A program made the position numbers and the translations under genes. The notes under the pieces are model-generated. The model had not been told where the DNA came from. It did no database searches and saw only the letters and a program-made list of their open reading frames with translations. A stretch of DNA of 64,000 nucleotides from Pseudomonas mendocina (GTDB lineage Bacteria > Pseudomonadota > Gammaproteobacteria > Pseudomonadales > Pseudomonadaceae), in the NCBI RefSeq assembly GCF_900636545.1, contig NZ_LR134290.1, forward strand, positions 4,836,001 to 4,900,000, in the 5' to 3' direction. Below are positions 16,955-24,780 of the stretch, piece after piece. Numbering within the stretch: position 1 is the stretch's first letter; each line of letters begins with the position of its first letter.

Positions 16955-18274
16955 TTACAGCAGAGTCAGGGTGTAGCTCAGAATCAGGCGGTTCTCGTCA
17001 GTGTCGGTGGTGAAGTTGCCGCGCTGGGTCGCGTTGCGCCAGGACACGCCCAGACCTTTCAACGGGCCATCCTGCAGGGTGTAGTCGAGGCGGAAATCGC
17101 GTTCCCATTCCTTCAGATCACCGTTGGCAGAATCGATATTGTCGCCCTTGAGGTAAGCGACGCTGGCCTTCAGGCCCGGTACGCCAAGCTTGGTGAAGTC
17201 ATAGCCGTATTCGGCCAGCCAGGTGCGCTCGCCGGCGTTCTGGAACTTGCCGATCTGGCGGTCGGTGATCAGGTAGGACGAGGAGCCGCCGCCCTGGTTG
17301 AGGAACGGGAAGGCGCTGTCGCCTTCGACCTGCTGGTAGCCCAGGCTGGCGAAGTGGCTGCCCAGGGTGTAGGTGAGCAGCGCGCTCCAGGTCTGGTTGT
17401 CGACCTCACCGGTGCTGCTATCACCAGCACGCCAGTAGCCGGCGCTGCGGTAGCCATCGGCACGGCCGGAGGCGCTGCCGTTCTTGCCGTCGGAGTTGCT
17501 GTCGAAGTAACGCAGGTCCGTCTTCAGCGAACCCGGGCCGATCGCCCAGTTGTGCACCAGGCCGAGGAAGTGCTGTTTGTAGAAGTCTTCCAGGTTGCCG
17601 TAGTAGTACTGCAGCGTCAGGTCCTTGGTCAGCTTGTAGTCACCACCGGCGAAGTAGAACTTGTTGGTGTCGGCGTCACCGGTGGCGCCGGCGATACGCA
17701 GAGAGATGTCGTCGGTGGAGCTACGGGTCTTGGTGCTTTCCAGCTGGCCCGCGGTCAGGGTCAGGCCATCGATCTCGTTGGAGGTGATCTGCCCGCCTTC
17801 AAAGGTCTGCGGCAGCAGGCGGCCGTCGTTGAAGGTCACCACTGGCAGCTTCGGCAACAGGGTGCCGATACGCGCCTCGGTCTTGGACAGACGCACCTTG
17901 GCGGTCACGCCGGCCTTGCTGTAGTCGTCCACGGCGCTGCCGTCGCGCTCCAGCGGGAACAGCTGACCGGGGGTGCGATCACGCCCGGTCTTGCTCGCGG
18001 TGCCCCCGGAGTCCAGCTTCACACCGAGCAGGCCGATGGCGTCGAGGCCGAAGCCAACGGTGCCTTCGGTAAAACCGGAGCTGTAATTGAAGATGAAGCC
18101 CTGGCCCCATTCCTGCGCCTCGCCGTTGTTGTTGGCGGTGTTCTTGGTGTTGAGGTCGTAATAGAAATTGCGCAGGCCGAGGCTGGCCTTGCTGTCTTCG
18201 ATAAAACCGGCGGCAGTGGCCTGGTTGGCGATGGCGGCCAGCGTGACGGCCAAGGCCAGGGTGGATTTTTTCAT
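16955..18274 (-). CDS. OprD-family outer-membrane porin
   Basis: This is an outer-membrane channel of the OprD/OpdX type for small, usually anionic, nutrients. The 439-aa precursor has a signal peptide (about residues 1-22, ending ATA) and then GFIEDSKASLGLRNFYYD, the characteristic OprD N-terminal strand. Alternating beta-strand patterns follow, with a C-terminal strand ending in LL. I place the start at 18274. The whole protein has no Cys and no Met except the initiator, exceptional for 439 residues, so it is likely made during sulfur starvation. It sits between two SsuA-like genes and probably admits their substrate. Confidence 0.92.
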   Translation of the reverse strand: MKKSTLALAVTLAAIANQATAAGFIEDSKASLGLRNFYYDLNTKNTANNNGEAQEWGQGFIFNYSSGFTEGTVGFGLDAIGLLGVKLDSGGTASKTGRDRTPGQLFPLERDGSAVDDYSKAGVTAKVRLSKTEARIGTLLPKLPVVTFNDGRLLPQTFEGGQITSNEIDGLTLTAGQLESTKTRSSTDDISLRIAGATGDADTNKFYFAGGDYKLTKDLTLQYYYGNLEDFYKQHFLGLVHNWAIGPGSLKTDLRYFDSNSDGKNGSASGRADGYRSAGYWRAGDSSTGEVDNQTWSALLTYTLGSHFASLGYQQVEGDSAFPFLNQGGGSSSYLITDRQIGKFQNAGERTWLAEYGYDFTKLGVPGLKASVAYLKGDNIDSANGDLKEWERDFRLDYTLQDGPLKGLGVSWRNATQRGNFTTDTDENRLILSYTLTLL

Positions 18275-18762
18275 GCTCGATGCTCCAAGTGCTCTGTGTG
18301 CTGTTCTGGGGTTGGCACTGCACAGGGGCTCGGCAGGACAGCGGACGTGGCGCTGGTCTCGGCGGATTGGCAAAAGAGCCCCTGATTCGGGCCCGATGCG
18401 GTGGTCCGCTGTCGGCTGGTGGCTAATCTACGAGACGAGCGTTAATCCCTAAAAAGAATTATTTTTCACCTTGTAGTAACTAAAAAGAATATACGCTTGA
18501 TCCCGATGCAACTCGCTGCGTAGGAGCCGATTCATCCGCGAATCCTGCGAGCCACTTCTGACGGCTTGCTTCGCCAGCCCGCACAGGGCCCCCGCCGCGC
18601 CTGACAAACTGGCCTTAGCTAATTCCTAAAAATTATTTAACAACTGCTTTTTATATCGACTAGCTTCTCTCCACCGGATCACCGGACTTCTTTCCTAAAC
18701 ACTGAAGTACGCGTGATCCGCCGCAACCCCATGGCCGGCACGTGTTCATATCGAGAGCCGCC
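18275..18762. other. 488-bp gap with divergent promoters
   Basis: It separates the porin (minus) from the orphan SsuA-like gene (plus). No gene is supported. It contains the direct repeat at 18449-18490, a degraded REP-like stretch near 18520-18545, and an A/T-rich block at about 18620-18660 (including TAAAAATTATTTAAC) that may be the promoter of the plus-strand pair. Confidence 0.55.
18449..18490. promoter_or_regulatory. Direct repeat CTAAAAAGAAT x2, candidate sulfur-control site
   Basis: The 11-mer CTAAAAAGAAT occurs at 18449-18459 and again at 18480-18490, 31 bp apart, about three helical turns. Its core AAAAAGAAT also occurs at 9277 (lsfA promoter region), 42262 and 42329 (oscA-sbp promoter region). 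All are intergenic and next to sulfur genes. This suggests operator half-sites for one regulator, possibly CysB. Confidence 0.5.
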
Positions 18763-19722
18763 ATGACCAACACCCCTTCCAAACGCAGCACACTGATCGC
18801 CGCCTCGCTGGCCATCGGCCTGCTCGTCGCTCCGCTCACCGAGGCCGCCGAGCAACTGCGCATCGGCTACCAGAAATCCTCCACACTGATCAGCCTGCTG
18901 AAGAGTCAGGGCACCCTGGAAAAAGCCCTGGCCGATCAGGACGTCAGCATCAGCTGGCACGAATTCCCCAACGGCCAACCGCTGCTGGAGGCGCTCAACG
19001 TCGGCAACATCGACCTCTCCGCCGATGTCGCCGACACCGTGCCGGTGTTCGCCCAGGCCGCCGGTGCTGACCTCGCCTACTTCGCTCAGGAAGCGCCCTC
19101 TCCCTGCGCGCAGGCGATCATCGTGCGCGAGGATTCACCGATCAAAAACCTGGCTGACCTCAAGGGCAAGAAGGTCGCCGTGACCAAGGCAGCCGGCGTG
19201 CACTACCTGCTGATCGCTGCGCTGAACAAGGCTGGCCTGAAATTCAGCGACATCGAACCCGCCTACCTGACCCCGGCCGACGGCCGCGCCGCCTTCGAGA
19301 ACCGCAAGGTGGACGCCTGGGTCACCTGGGAGCCCTTCCTCAGCGGCGCGCAGCAGCAGTTGCCGACGCGCATCCTCGTCGACGGCAAGGGCCTGGCCGA
19401 CTACCAGCGCTACTACCTGACCAGCGCCACCTTCGCCAAGAGCCACCCGCAGGTACTGCAGACCGTGTTCGCCGAACTGGTGAAGACTGGCGACTGGCTG
19501 CGCGCCAACCCGCGTCAGGCCGCTGAAATCCTCGGCCCGCTGTGGGGCAACCTCGACCCGGCCATTGTCGAGAAAGCCAACGCAAAGCGCAGCTATCAGG
19601 TGCGCCTGGTGCAGCCGGACAGCCTCGCTGAGCAGCAGAAGATCGCTGATGCCTTCTACAGCGCCAGCCTGCTACCGACCTCGGTGGATGCCCGCGAAGT
19701 CAGTATCTGGAGCCCGCAATGA
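18763..19722 (+). CDS. Orphan SsuA-like periplasmic sulfonate-binding protein
   Basis: This 319-aa binding protein is close in pattern to SsuA (LRIGYQKSSTLISLLKSQG, WHEFPNGQPLLEALNVG, VDAWVTWEPF), with a signal peptide ending near TEAA. I place the start at 18763, where a weak GAGAG site precedes; an earlier ATG at 18742 would lengthen the signal. It has no permease or ATPase partner on its strand. The next gene, overlapping it by 4 nt, is a desulfurising-type monooxygenase. It probably feeds one of the SsuBC systems nearby. The mature chain has one Cys and no Met. Confidence 0.92.
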   Translation: MTNTPSKRSTLIAASLAIGLLVAPLTEAAEQLRIGYQKSSTLISLLKSQGTLEKALADQDVSISWHEFPNGQPLLEALNVGNIDLSADVADTVPVFAQAAGADLAYFAQEAPSPCAQAIIVREDSPIKNLADLKGKKVAVTKAAGVHYLLIAALNKAGLKFSDIEPAYLTPADGRAAFENRKVDAWVTWEPFLSGAQQQLPTRILVDGKGLADYQRYYLTSATFAKSHPQVLQTVFAELVKTGDWLRANPRQAAEILGPLWGNLDPAIVEKANAKRSYQVRLVQPDSLAEQQKIADAFYSASLLPTSVDAREVSIWSPQ

Positions 19723-20948
19723 GTGCCGAAGCCCGTCTGCACCCCAGCCTCCGTGACGAGCCGCTGTTCGCCGCGCACCTGTTCCCCGTGGACTTCGGCA
19801 GCCGCACGGCCAAGGTCGAACGCCTGGCCCGGCGCCTGGCAGCCAGCGCGGTGGAGCGTGATCGTGCAGGGGGCAGCGCCCAGGCCGAACGCGAACTGCT
19901 GCGCGACAGCGGTCTGCTGACCCTGGCCGTGCCGCAGCAGTACGGCGGCCAGGGCGTGGTCTGGCCGGAGATCTACCGCATCGTGCGCTACCTGGCGGCG
20001 GTGGACAGCTCGCTGGCCCACCTGTTCGCCTTCCAGCACCTGCAGGTGGCGACCATCCAGCTGTTCGGCAACCCAGATCAGCAGCGCCACTGGCTGACGC
20101 GCACGGTGCAGGAGCGCTGGTTCTGGGGCAACGCCACCAACGGTCGCGACACCGGCCTCAAACTCAGCCCACGCGAAGAGCATTACGAGCTCAATGGCAG
20201 CAAGTCGTTCTGCTCCGGTGCCCTCGGCGCCGACGCGCTGGTGGTCAGCGCACCGCGCGGCAAGAACCCGGAGGATCGCGTGTTCATCGTGCTGCCCAGC
20301 CAACGCGAGGGGCTGGCGTTGAACAGCGACTGGGACGGCTTCGGCCAACGCCAGACCGACAGCGGCACGGTGCAGTTCGAGCAGGTATTCGTCGACGCCA
20401 GCGAGCTGCTCGGCCCGGTCGGCCCCAGCCCACGCACCACGCTGCGCGCCTGCCTGTCGCAATTGATCCTCACCCAGCTCTACCTGGGCAACGCTCAGGG
20501 CGCGCTGGACGCCGCGCTGCGCTACACCCGCGAGCAGAGCCGCGCCTGGCCGGCGTCGGGCGTGGCCACTGCCAGCGACGATCCATTCATCCAGCAACGC
20601 TACGGAGAGCTGTGGCTGCGCTACCGCAGCGCCCTGCCCTTGGCCGAGCACGCCGCCCAGCGCCTGCAAACCGCCTGGGAGAAACCGGCACTGACCGCCG
20701 CCGAACGTGCCGAAGTGGCGCTGGCCATCAGCGAGGCCAAGGTGGTGGCGGTGCGCGCCGCCCTCGATATCACCAGCCAGATCTTCGAAGCCATGGGCGC
20801 CCGCGCCACCAGCTCGCGCTACGGTTTCGACCGCTTCTGGCGCAACGTGCGCGTGCACAGCCTGCACGATCCCATCGACTACAAGGTGCGCGACCTCGGC
20901 CATTGGCTGCTCAGCGGCCAGGGCCCGCAACCATCGCTGTACGGCTGA
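19719..20948 (+). CDS. Acyl-CoA dehydrogenase-like flavin monooxygenase (SfnB/DszC type)
   Basis: This 409-aa protein has the acyl-CoA dehydrogenase fold: N-terminal helices with LLTLAVPQQYGGQG, a middle beta domain and a C-terminal helical domain. In sulfur clusters, members of this family (DszC, SfnB, SfnC) are flavin-dependent monooxygenases that attack organosulfur compounds rather than dehydrogenases. The reading frame overlaps the SsuA-like gene in ATGA, so binding protein and enzyme are translationally coupled. No dedicated flavin reductase is next to it; SsuE could serve. The precise substrate is unknown. Only three Cys and internal Met residues are present. Confidence 0.85.
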   Translation: MSAEARLHPSLRDEPLFAAHLFPVDFGSRTAKVERLARRLAASAVERDRAGGSAQAERELLRDSGLLTLAVPQQYGGQGVVWPEIYRIVRYLAAVDSSLAHLFAFQHLQVATIQLFGNPDQQRHWLTRTVQERWFWGNATNGRDTGLKLSPREEHYELNGSKSFCSGALGADALVVSAPRGKNPEDRVFIVLPSQREGLALNSDWDGFGQRQTDSGTVQFEQVFVDASELLGPVGPSPRTTLRACLSQLILTQLYLGNAQGALDAALRYTREQSRAWPASGVATASDDPFIQQRYGELWLRYRSALPLAEHAAQRLQTAWEKPALTAAERAEVALAISEAKVVAVRAALDITSQIFEAMGARATSSRYGFDRFWRNVRVHSLHDPIDYKVRDLGHWLLSGQGPQPSLYG

Positions 20949-20974
20949 TCGGGCTGGCCAACTCGGAGCCAGAC

Positions 20975-21000
20975 TGTAGGAGGAGCTTTAGCCGCGACCC
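20975..21000. repeat. REP-like element after the monooxygenase gene
   Basis: A TAGGAGGAGCTTTAGCCGCGAC sequence belongs to the TTCAGCCGCGA REP family found at 173-205, 28733-28789, 33679-33945 and 50731-50790. Confidence 0.55.
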
Positions 21001-21081
21001 TGTCGTGAATGCAAACCGGTGACGGGATTGTCCCGGCTTGCATTCGGCCAGCCTTACGCTCCAGCAGCCAAAGCGAGCGGG

Positions 21082-21386
21082 CGAAAAATCATCAACCCCG
21101 CTCAGCCCTTGCCCCACCTGACCTGACCGCGTTTTCCCGCATCTTATCCACAATGCTTTCCCCAGATTTTGTGCACGACGCCCGCCAAGGCGCACCTGCC
21201 CTGCTCGATTGTTGGAAACTCAAGCCAAGTGATTGATTAAAAGCGATATTCCGCCTGGCGATAACGCCAGCAAAGCCTAATTGGGCAAAAACTGAGCGCC
21301 CCGCCGTGACCCGCCTGGATGCTAGGCGCGGAGGGCTTTTGCAAAGGTTATCCACAGCGGTATTAACAGAATTTGTGGGTGGGTTT
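21082..21386. repeat. ~305-bp dispersed repeat, copy 2, with two DnaA-box-like 9-mers
   Basis: This is a direct copy of 11188-11492 with scattered substitutions. TTATCCACA lies at 21144-21152 and 21348-21356, a start-to-start spacing of 204 bp, exactly as in copy 1. The CTGGCG-ATAA-CGCCAG palindrome is at 21255-21270. It occupies most of the gap between the monooxygenase and the MFS gene. The remaining 21387-21543 shows no gene. Confidence 0.85.
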
Positions 21387-21543
21387 GGGATGGGCCTGGA
21401 TCGCACCTCTGGCACGAGAAACGCGTAGGACGTACCGGAACGCCGGCCGCTCGGAAGCAGTACGCCGATGATGTGTTGGATGCAGGTTACTGTCTCGGTA
21501 CGGCCTGGCGGGCTGCTCGCTTCGCGAGCGAGGCCGCCCTACG

Positions 21544-22785
21544 TCAGGCCACTTTACTCGGCGAGGCATCCTCGAAACGGTCGACCTTGCGCAGGCTCTT
21601 GAAGCCGAGCATCCAGCCGCCGGTCACGGTCAGGGTGCAGGCGCAGCCGAGCAGCGCAGCCGGCACCACGCCGAACCAGGCGGCGCTTGTGCCGGCACGA
21701 AATTCGCCCAGTTCGTTGGAAGAGCCGATGAACAGCATGTTCACCGCATTGACCCGGCCACGCATGGCGTCCGGGGTGGAGAACTGCACCAGGGATGAGC
21801 GGATGTACATGCTCACCATGTCCGCACCACCGGCCACCACCAGCGCGGCGAAGGACAGCCAGAACAGGCTGGACAGGGCGAACACCAGGTTGGCCAGGCC
21901 GAACAGCGCCACCGCGCCGAACATCACCAGGCCGACATGACGGTTGAACGGTTTCATACTTAGATACAGGCCGACCGACACTTCGCCGATGGCCATGGCG
22001 CTGCGCAGCAGGCCCAGGCCGGTCGGCCCGACTTCCAGCACCTCCTGGGCGTAGATCGGCAGCAGCGCGATTACCCCGCCGAGCAGCACGGCGAACAGGT
22101 CCAGCGAGATGGTGCCGAGGATGATCGGCCGCGTGCGGATGAAGTGGATGCCCGCGGTAAAGCGCTTCCAGGCGGTAGCTTCCAGCGCCTGCATCTTTTC
22201 CGCATAGCGCACGGGCACCCGCAACATCAGAGCGGTGCCGGCGAGGAAGCAGGCCAGACACACCGAGTAGGTCAGCCCGCCGCCACCGATGGCGTAGAGG
22301 CCACCGCCAATCACCGGGCCGGAGATGGTCGCGCCGCGCATGATCATGCTGTTGGCGGCGATGGCCGCAGCCAGACGCTCGCGCGGCACGATCTGCGGCA
22401 GCAGGCTCGACAACGCCGGGCCGGTGAAGGCGCGGCCACAGCCGTACAGCACCAGCACGGCGTAGTACCAGGCGACCGGCGCCCCACTGAGCGACAACCA
22501 TAACAACGCCCCGGCGCACACGCCTTCGACCAGCCAACTGAGCATCAGGATCAGCTTGCGATCGTAACGGTCGATCAGATCGCCAGCCGGCATCAGCAGC
22601 ACCAGCATGGGAATGAACTGAGCCAGGCCGACATAGGCCAGCGACAGCGGGTCGCGCGTCAGGTCGTAAACCTGCCAGGCCACGACGATGGCCTGAATCT
22701 GTACGGCGAACACCACCACGATGCGGGCAATGAGAAACGGCAGGAAACCGGGAAGCCGGTAGACGGAAACGGGGGCAGCGGACAC
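21544..22785 (-). CDS. MFS transporter, EntS-like group
   Basis: This 413-aa major facilitator protein has 12 predicted spans and the MFS loop GDLIDRYDRKLI after span 2. The C-terminal half includes YIRSSLVQFSTPDAMRGRVNAVNMLFIGSSNELGEF, typical of the MFS_3/EntS-type efflux group. The substrate is unknown. The 5' untranslated region contains a hairpin at 22805-22822. Confidence 0.85.
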   Translation of the reverse strand: MSAAPVSVYRLPGFLPFLIARIVVVFAVQIQAIVVAWQVYDLTRDPLSLAYVGLAQFIPMLVLLMPAGDLIDRYDRKLILMLSWLVEGVCAGALLWLSLSGAPVAWYYAVLVLYGCGRAFTGPALSSLLPQIVPRERLAAAIAANSMIMRGATISGPVIGGGLYAIGGGGLTYSVCLACFLAGTALMLRVPVRYAEKMQALEATAWKRFTAGIHFIRTRPIILGTISLDLFAVLLGGVIALLPIYAQEVLEVGPTGLGLLRSAMAIGEVSVGLYLSMKPFNRHVGLVMFGAVALFGLANLVFALSSLFWLSFAALVVAGGADMVSMYIRSSLVQFSTPDAMRGRVNAVNMLFIGSSNELGEFRAGTSAAWFGVVPAALLGCACTLTVTGGWMLGFKSLRKVDRFEDASPSKVA

Positions 22786-23087
22786 GGCAGAAACCTCGAG
22801 GCATGACCGGCCAGTGCCGGTCGAGGTGAGCCGGCCAATCTACGTCAAGCCGCTACTGCGGGGCAAAGGCGTGAACAGCCTGTTGCGCGGATCGAACCCA
22901 AGAAAACCCGGAGCGTTCGTAGAAGTTAACCGTGGGTGATGACTGTATGAGCGCCGCCCCGGTGCGAGACGAATGCGCTCATAGCGCATTATCGAGTCGC
23001 ATGATCCATTCGCCGTGGGGCGCGGCGCCTACAGTCATTGGCAGCGCGGGCGGATGCGGGAGGTCATCCTGCCCGCCGATATCCAGG
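22786..23087. other. 302-bp gap, one hairpin, no gene
   Basis: A perfect 7-bp inverted repeat GACCGGC-CAGT-GCCGGTC lies at 22805-22822 in the leader of the MFS gene. Otherwise I see only unstructured GC-rich sequence with some dyad symmetry around GCGCTCATAGCGC (22974-22986). Confidence 0.5.
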
Positions 23088-23372
23088 CTAGACGAATGCC
23101 TGGTCGCCGAAACCGCGCGGCAGGCGCTGGCGGCCCGGCAAGGCTGTCAGGCGCGCTTCCCAGGAGGTGCGCCAGTCATTGACGGCACGCGCGGCCTTCT
23201 CACGGCGGGCGGCCCGGCGCGCGGCGTTACGGGCATTACGACGAGCTTCGGTGAAGACTTCGGTCTTGCGGCAATTGCGGCATTTGACCTTGCCCAGCTC
23301 GGTGGTGGAAGGCAGTTTTTCACCATGAGAGCCACAGGCAAGGTGGCCAGAGACTTTGTAGTGCGTAACCAT
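23088..23372 (-). CDS. Small basic protein with Cys/His zinc-ribbon-like motif
   Basis: I do not recognise this 94-aa protein. The N-terminal third has HLACG near residues 11-14 and KCRNC at 30-34, a Cys...Cys-x2-Cys arrangement with several His residues that could bind zinc. The middle (residues about 43-65) is an Arg/Ala-rich helix (ARRNARNAARRAARRE), probably nucleic-acid binding. A clear AAGGAG site precedes the ATG at 23372. It stands alone between an MFS gene and a methyltransferase. Confidence 0.7.
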   Translation of the reverse strand: MVTHYKVSGHLACGSHGEKLPSTTELGKVKCRNCRKTEVFTEARRNARNAARRAARREKAARAVNDWRTSWEARLTALPGRQRLPRGFGDQAFV

Positions 23373-23547
23373 CGCGTTATCTCCTTGATTGTGGGCGCCC
23401 GGCTGCATCCAGCCGATTTACACCCCTCAGGAAATGGGACTATCAAAGCGCAGCGCTGGTTCATTGGCGGCCATGTGGCATCACCCGTCTCGCTGGTCAC
23501 CGGCCCCCGCTAGCGGGTTTAATGCCTACTTTTTCCGGAACATCGCC

Positions 23548-24177
23548 ATGCCTCTGAACCCCGACGAACTTGCGCAGATCAGCGCCCTCACCCTGGCCCA
23601 CTACCAGAGTAGCGCCGAGGATTTTCGTGAGGGCACGCGCGACCATGACGTGAGTCAGAACATCGCGGCCCTGCTGCGTCATATCGAGGGTGAAAAACCC
23701 TGGCGCATCCTCGACTTCGGCTGCGGCCCGGGGCGTGATCTGCGCACTTTCAGCGGCCTTGGCCATGAGGCCATCGGCCTGGATGGCTGCGCCGAATTCG
23801 TTGCCATGGCGCGTGCCGACAGCGGCTGCGAGGTCTGGCAGCAAAGTTTTCTAGAACTGGATCTACCGGCCGGCTACTTCGACGGCATCTTCGCCAACGC
23901 CAGCCTGTTCCATGTACCCGACCAGGAGCTGCCGCGCGTGCTCGGCCAGTTGCAGGCGGCGCTGAAACCGGGCGGCGTGCTGTTCAGCTCCAACCCGCGC
24001 GGCGAGAATCAGGAAGGCTGGAACGGCCCGCGCTACGGCAGCTATCACGACCTGGAACGCTGGCGCGCGCGGCTCACCGCGGCCGGCTTCGTCGAGCTGG
24101 AACACTACTACCGCCCCGCCGGCCTGCCACGCGACCAGCAGCCCTGGCTGGCCAGCGTGTGGCGACGAGTCGCTTAG
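23548..24177 (+). CDS. Class I SAM-dependent methyltransferase
   Basis: This 209-aa methyltransferase has SAM-binding motif I LDFGCGPGRDLRTF at about residues 55-68, followed by GLDGCAEFVAMAR (motif II region) and the FDGIFANASLFHVP motif IV. The C-terminal LKPGGVLFSSNPRGENQEG completes the fold. The target molecule is not evident. I place the start at 23548; the upstream open frame crosses the promoter of the Zn-ribbon gene and is unlikely to be coding. Confidence 0.88.
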   Translation: MPLNPDELAQISALTLAHYQSSAEDFREGTRDHDVSQNIAALLRHIEGEKPWRILDFGCGPGRDLRTFSGLGHEAIGLDGCAEFVAMARADSGCEVWQQSFLELDLPAGYFDGIFANASLFHVPDQELPRVLGQLQAALKPGGVLFSSNPRGENQEGWNGPRYGSYHDLERWRARLTAAGFVELEHYYRPAGLPRDQQPWLASVWRRVA

Positions 24178-24202
24178 CTCACCACCACAGGCATGCGTCG
24201 CC

Positions 24203-24508
24203 CTAGTCGAATACGGGCCGGAAAAAGCTGCGTTCGTAGCTGAGGATGCAGCGCGTCTCTTCGGCGTAGCGGAAGGCCGCCTGGCACTCGGCGTCGGCGA
24301 AGGAGTCCTGCCGATAGCGCTCGTATTCGGCCAGGCTGGGGAAGCTGAGCAGCGCCAGGGCCACGTCGTTGGCGCCCTCGGACGGCAGGAAGTAACCGTG
24401 GTGCGTGCCGCCGAAGCGTTCTACCAAGGGAATCCACAGCTTGGCGTAGTGCTCGAACTCCCTGAGCTTGTAGGGATCGACGATATAGCGCAGGTAGCAG
24501 GTGATCAT
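24203..24508 (-). CDS. NIPSNAP family protein
   Basis: This 101-aa dimeric alpha-beta barrel protein has typical family features: ITCYLRYIVDPYKLREFEHYAKLWIPLVERFGG at the N terminus and LALLSFPSLAEYERYR in the middle. The biochemical role of bacterial members is not established. The gene is convergent with the methyltransferase, and a REP-rich gap lies upstream. Confidence 0.85.
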   Translation of the reverse strand: MITCYLRYIVDPYKLREFEHYAKLWIPLVERFGGTHHGYFLPSEGANDVALALLSFPSLAEYERYRQDSFADAECQAAFRYAEETRCILSYERSFFRPVFD

Positions 24509-24612
24509 GGGCGTCCTTCATTGCAGGTGGCTTCGATAAGCCCGCGATCTAAGCACGGCGCGGCAGGCAGCGCACCTGCTGCAACGGCAAGGCTGGCTGC
24601 GTGCAGCTTTTC

Positions 24613-24778
24613 TCCCCTCTCCCGCTTGCGGGAGAGGGGCGGGGGGGAGAGGGCCGTATACGGGCTTTTCGATCACGCGGTGCGCACGGCGCACCCTACC
24701 CGGTGACCAGCTTCACGTAGCCCGGATGAAATCCGGGGGAAAGGCGATACCGAGTCCCCGGATTGCATCCGGGCTACG
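24613..24778. repeat. REP cluster upstream of NIPSNAP
   Basis: The 272-bp gap 24509-24780 holds no gene. It has a CCCTCTCCCGCTTGCGGGAGAGGGG element at about 24613-24653, a GGTGCGCACGGCGCACC hairpin near 24680-24696, and two oppositely oriented GTAGCCCGGATG-type REPs at 24718-24738 and 24756-24778. They form a BIME-like pair just past the end of the peptidase gene. Confidence 0.75.
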
Positions 24779-24780
24779 CA

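Noticed and set aside
15668..18385. Plus-strand open frame of 905 codons
   Set aside because: It is antisense to the permease, binding-protein and porin genes, which are clear on the minus strand. Its His/Gln/Val-rich sequence is typical of GC-rich antisense frames.
21363..21569. Minus-strand frame ending PTHKFC, similar to one ending at 11469
   Set aside because: The similarity comes from the shared DNA repeat. Only the last few residues match, and neither frame looks coding.
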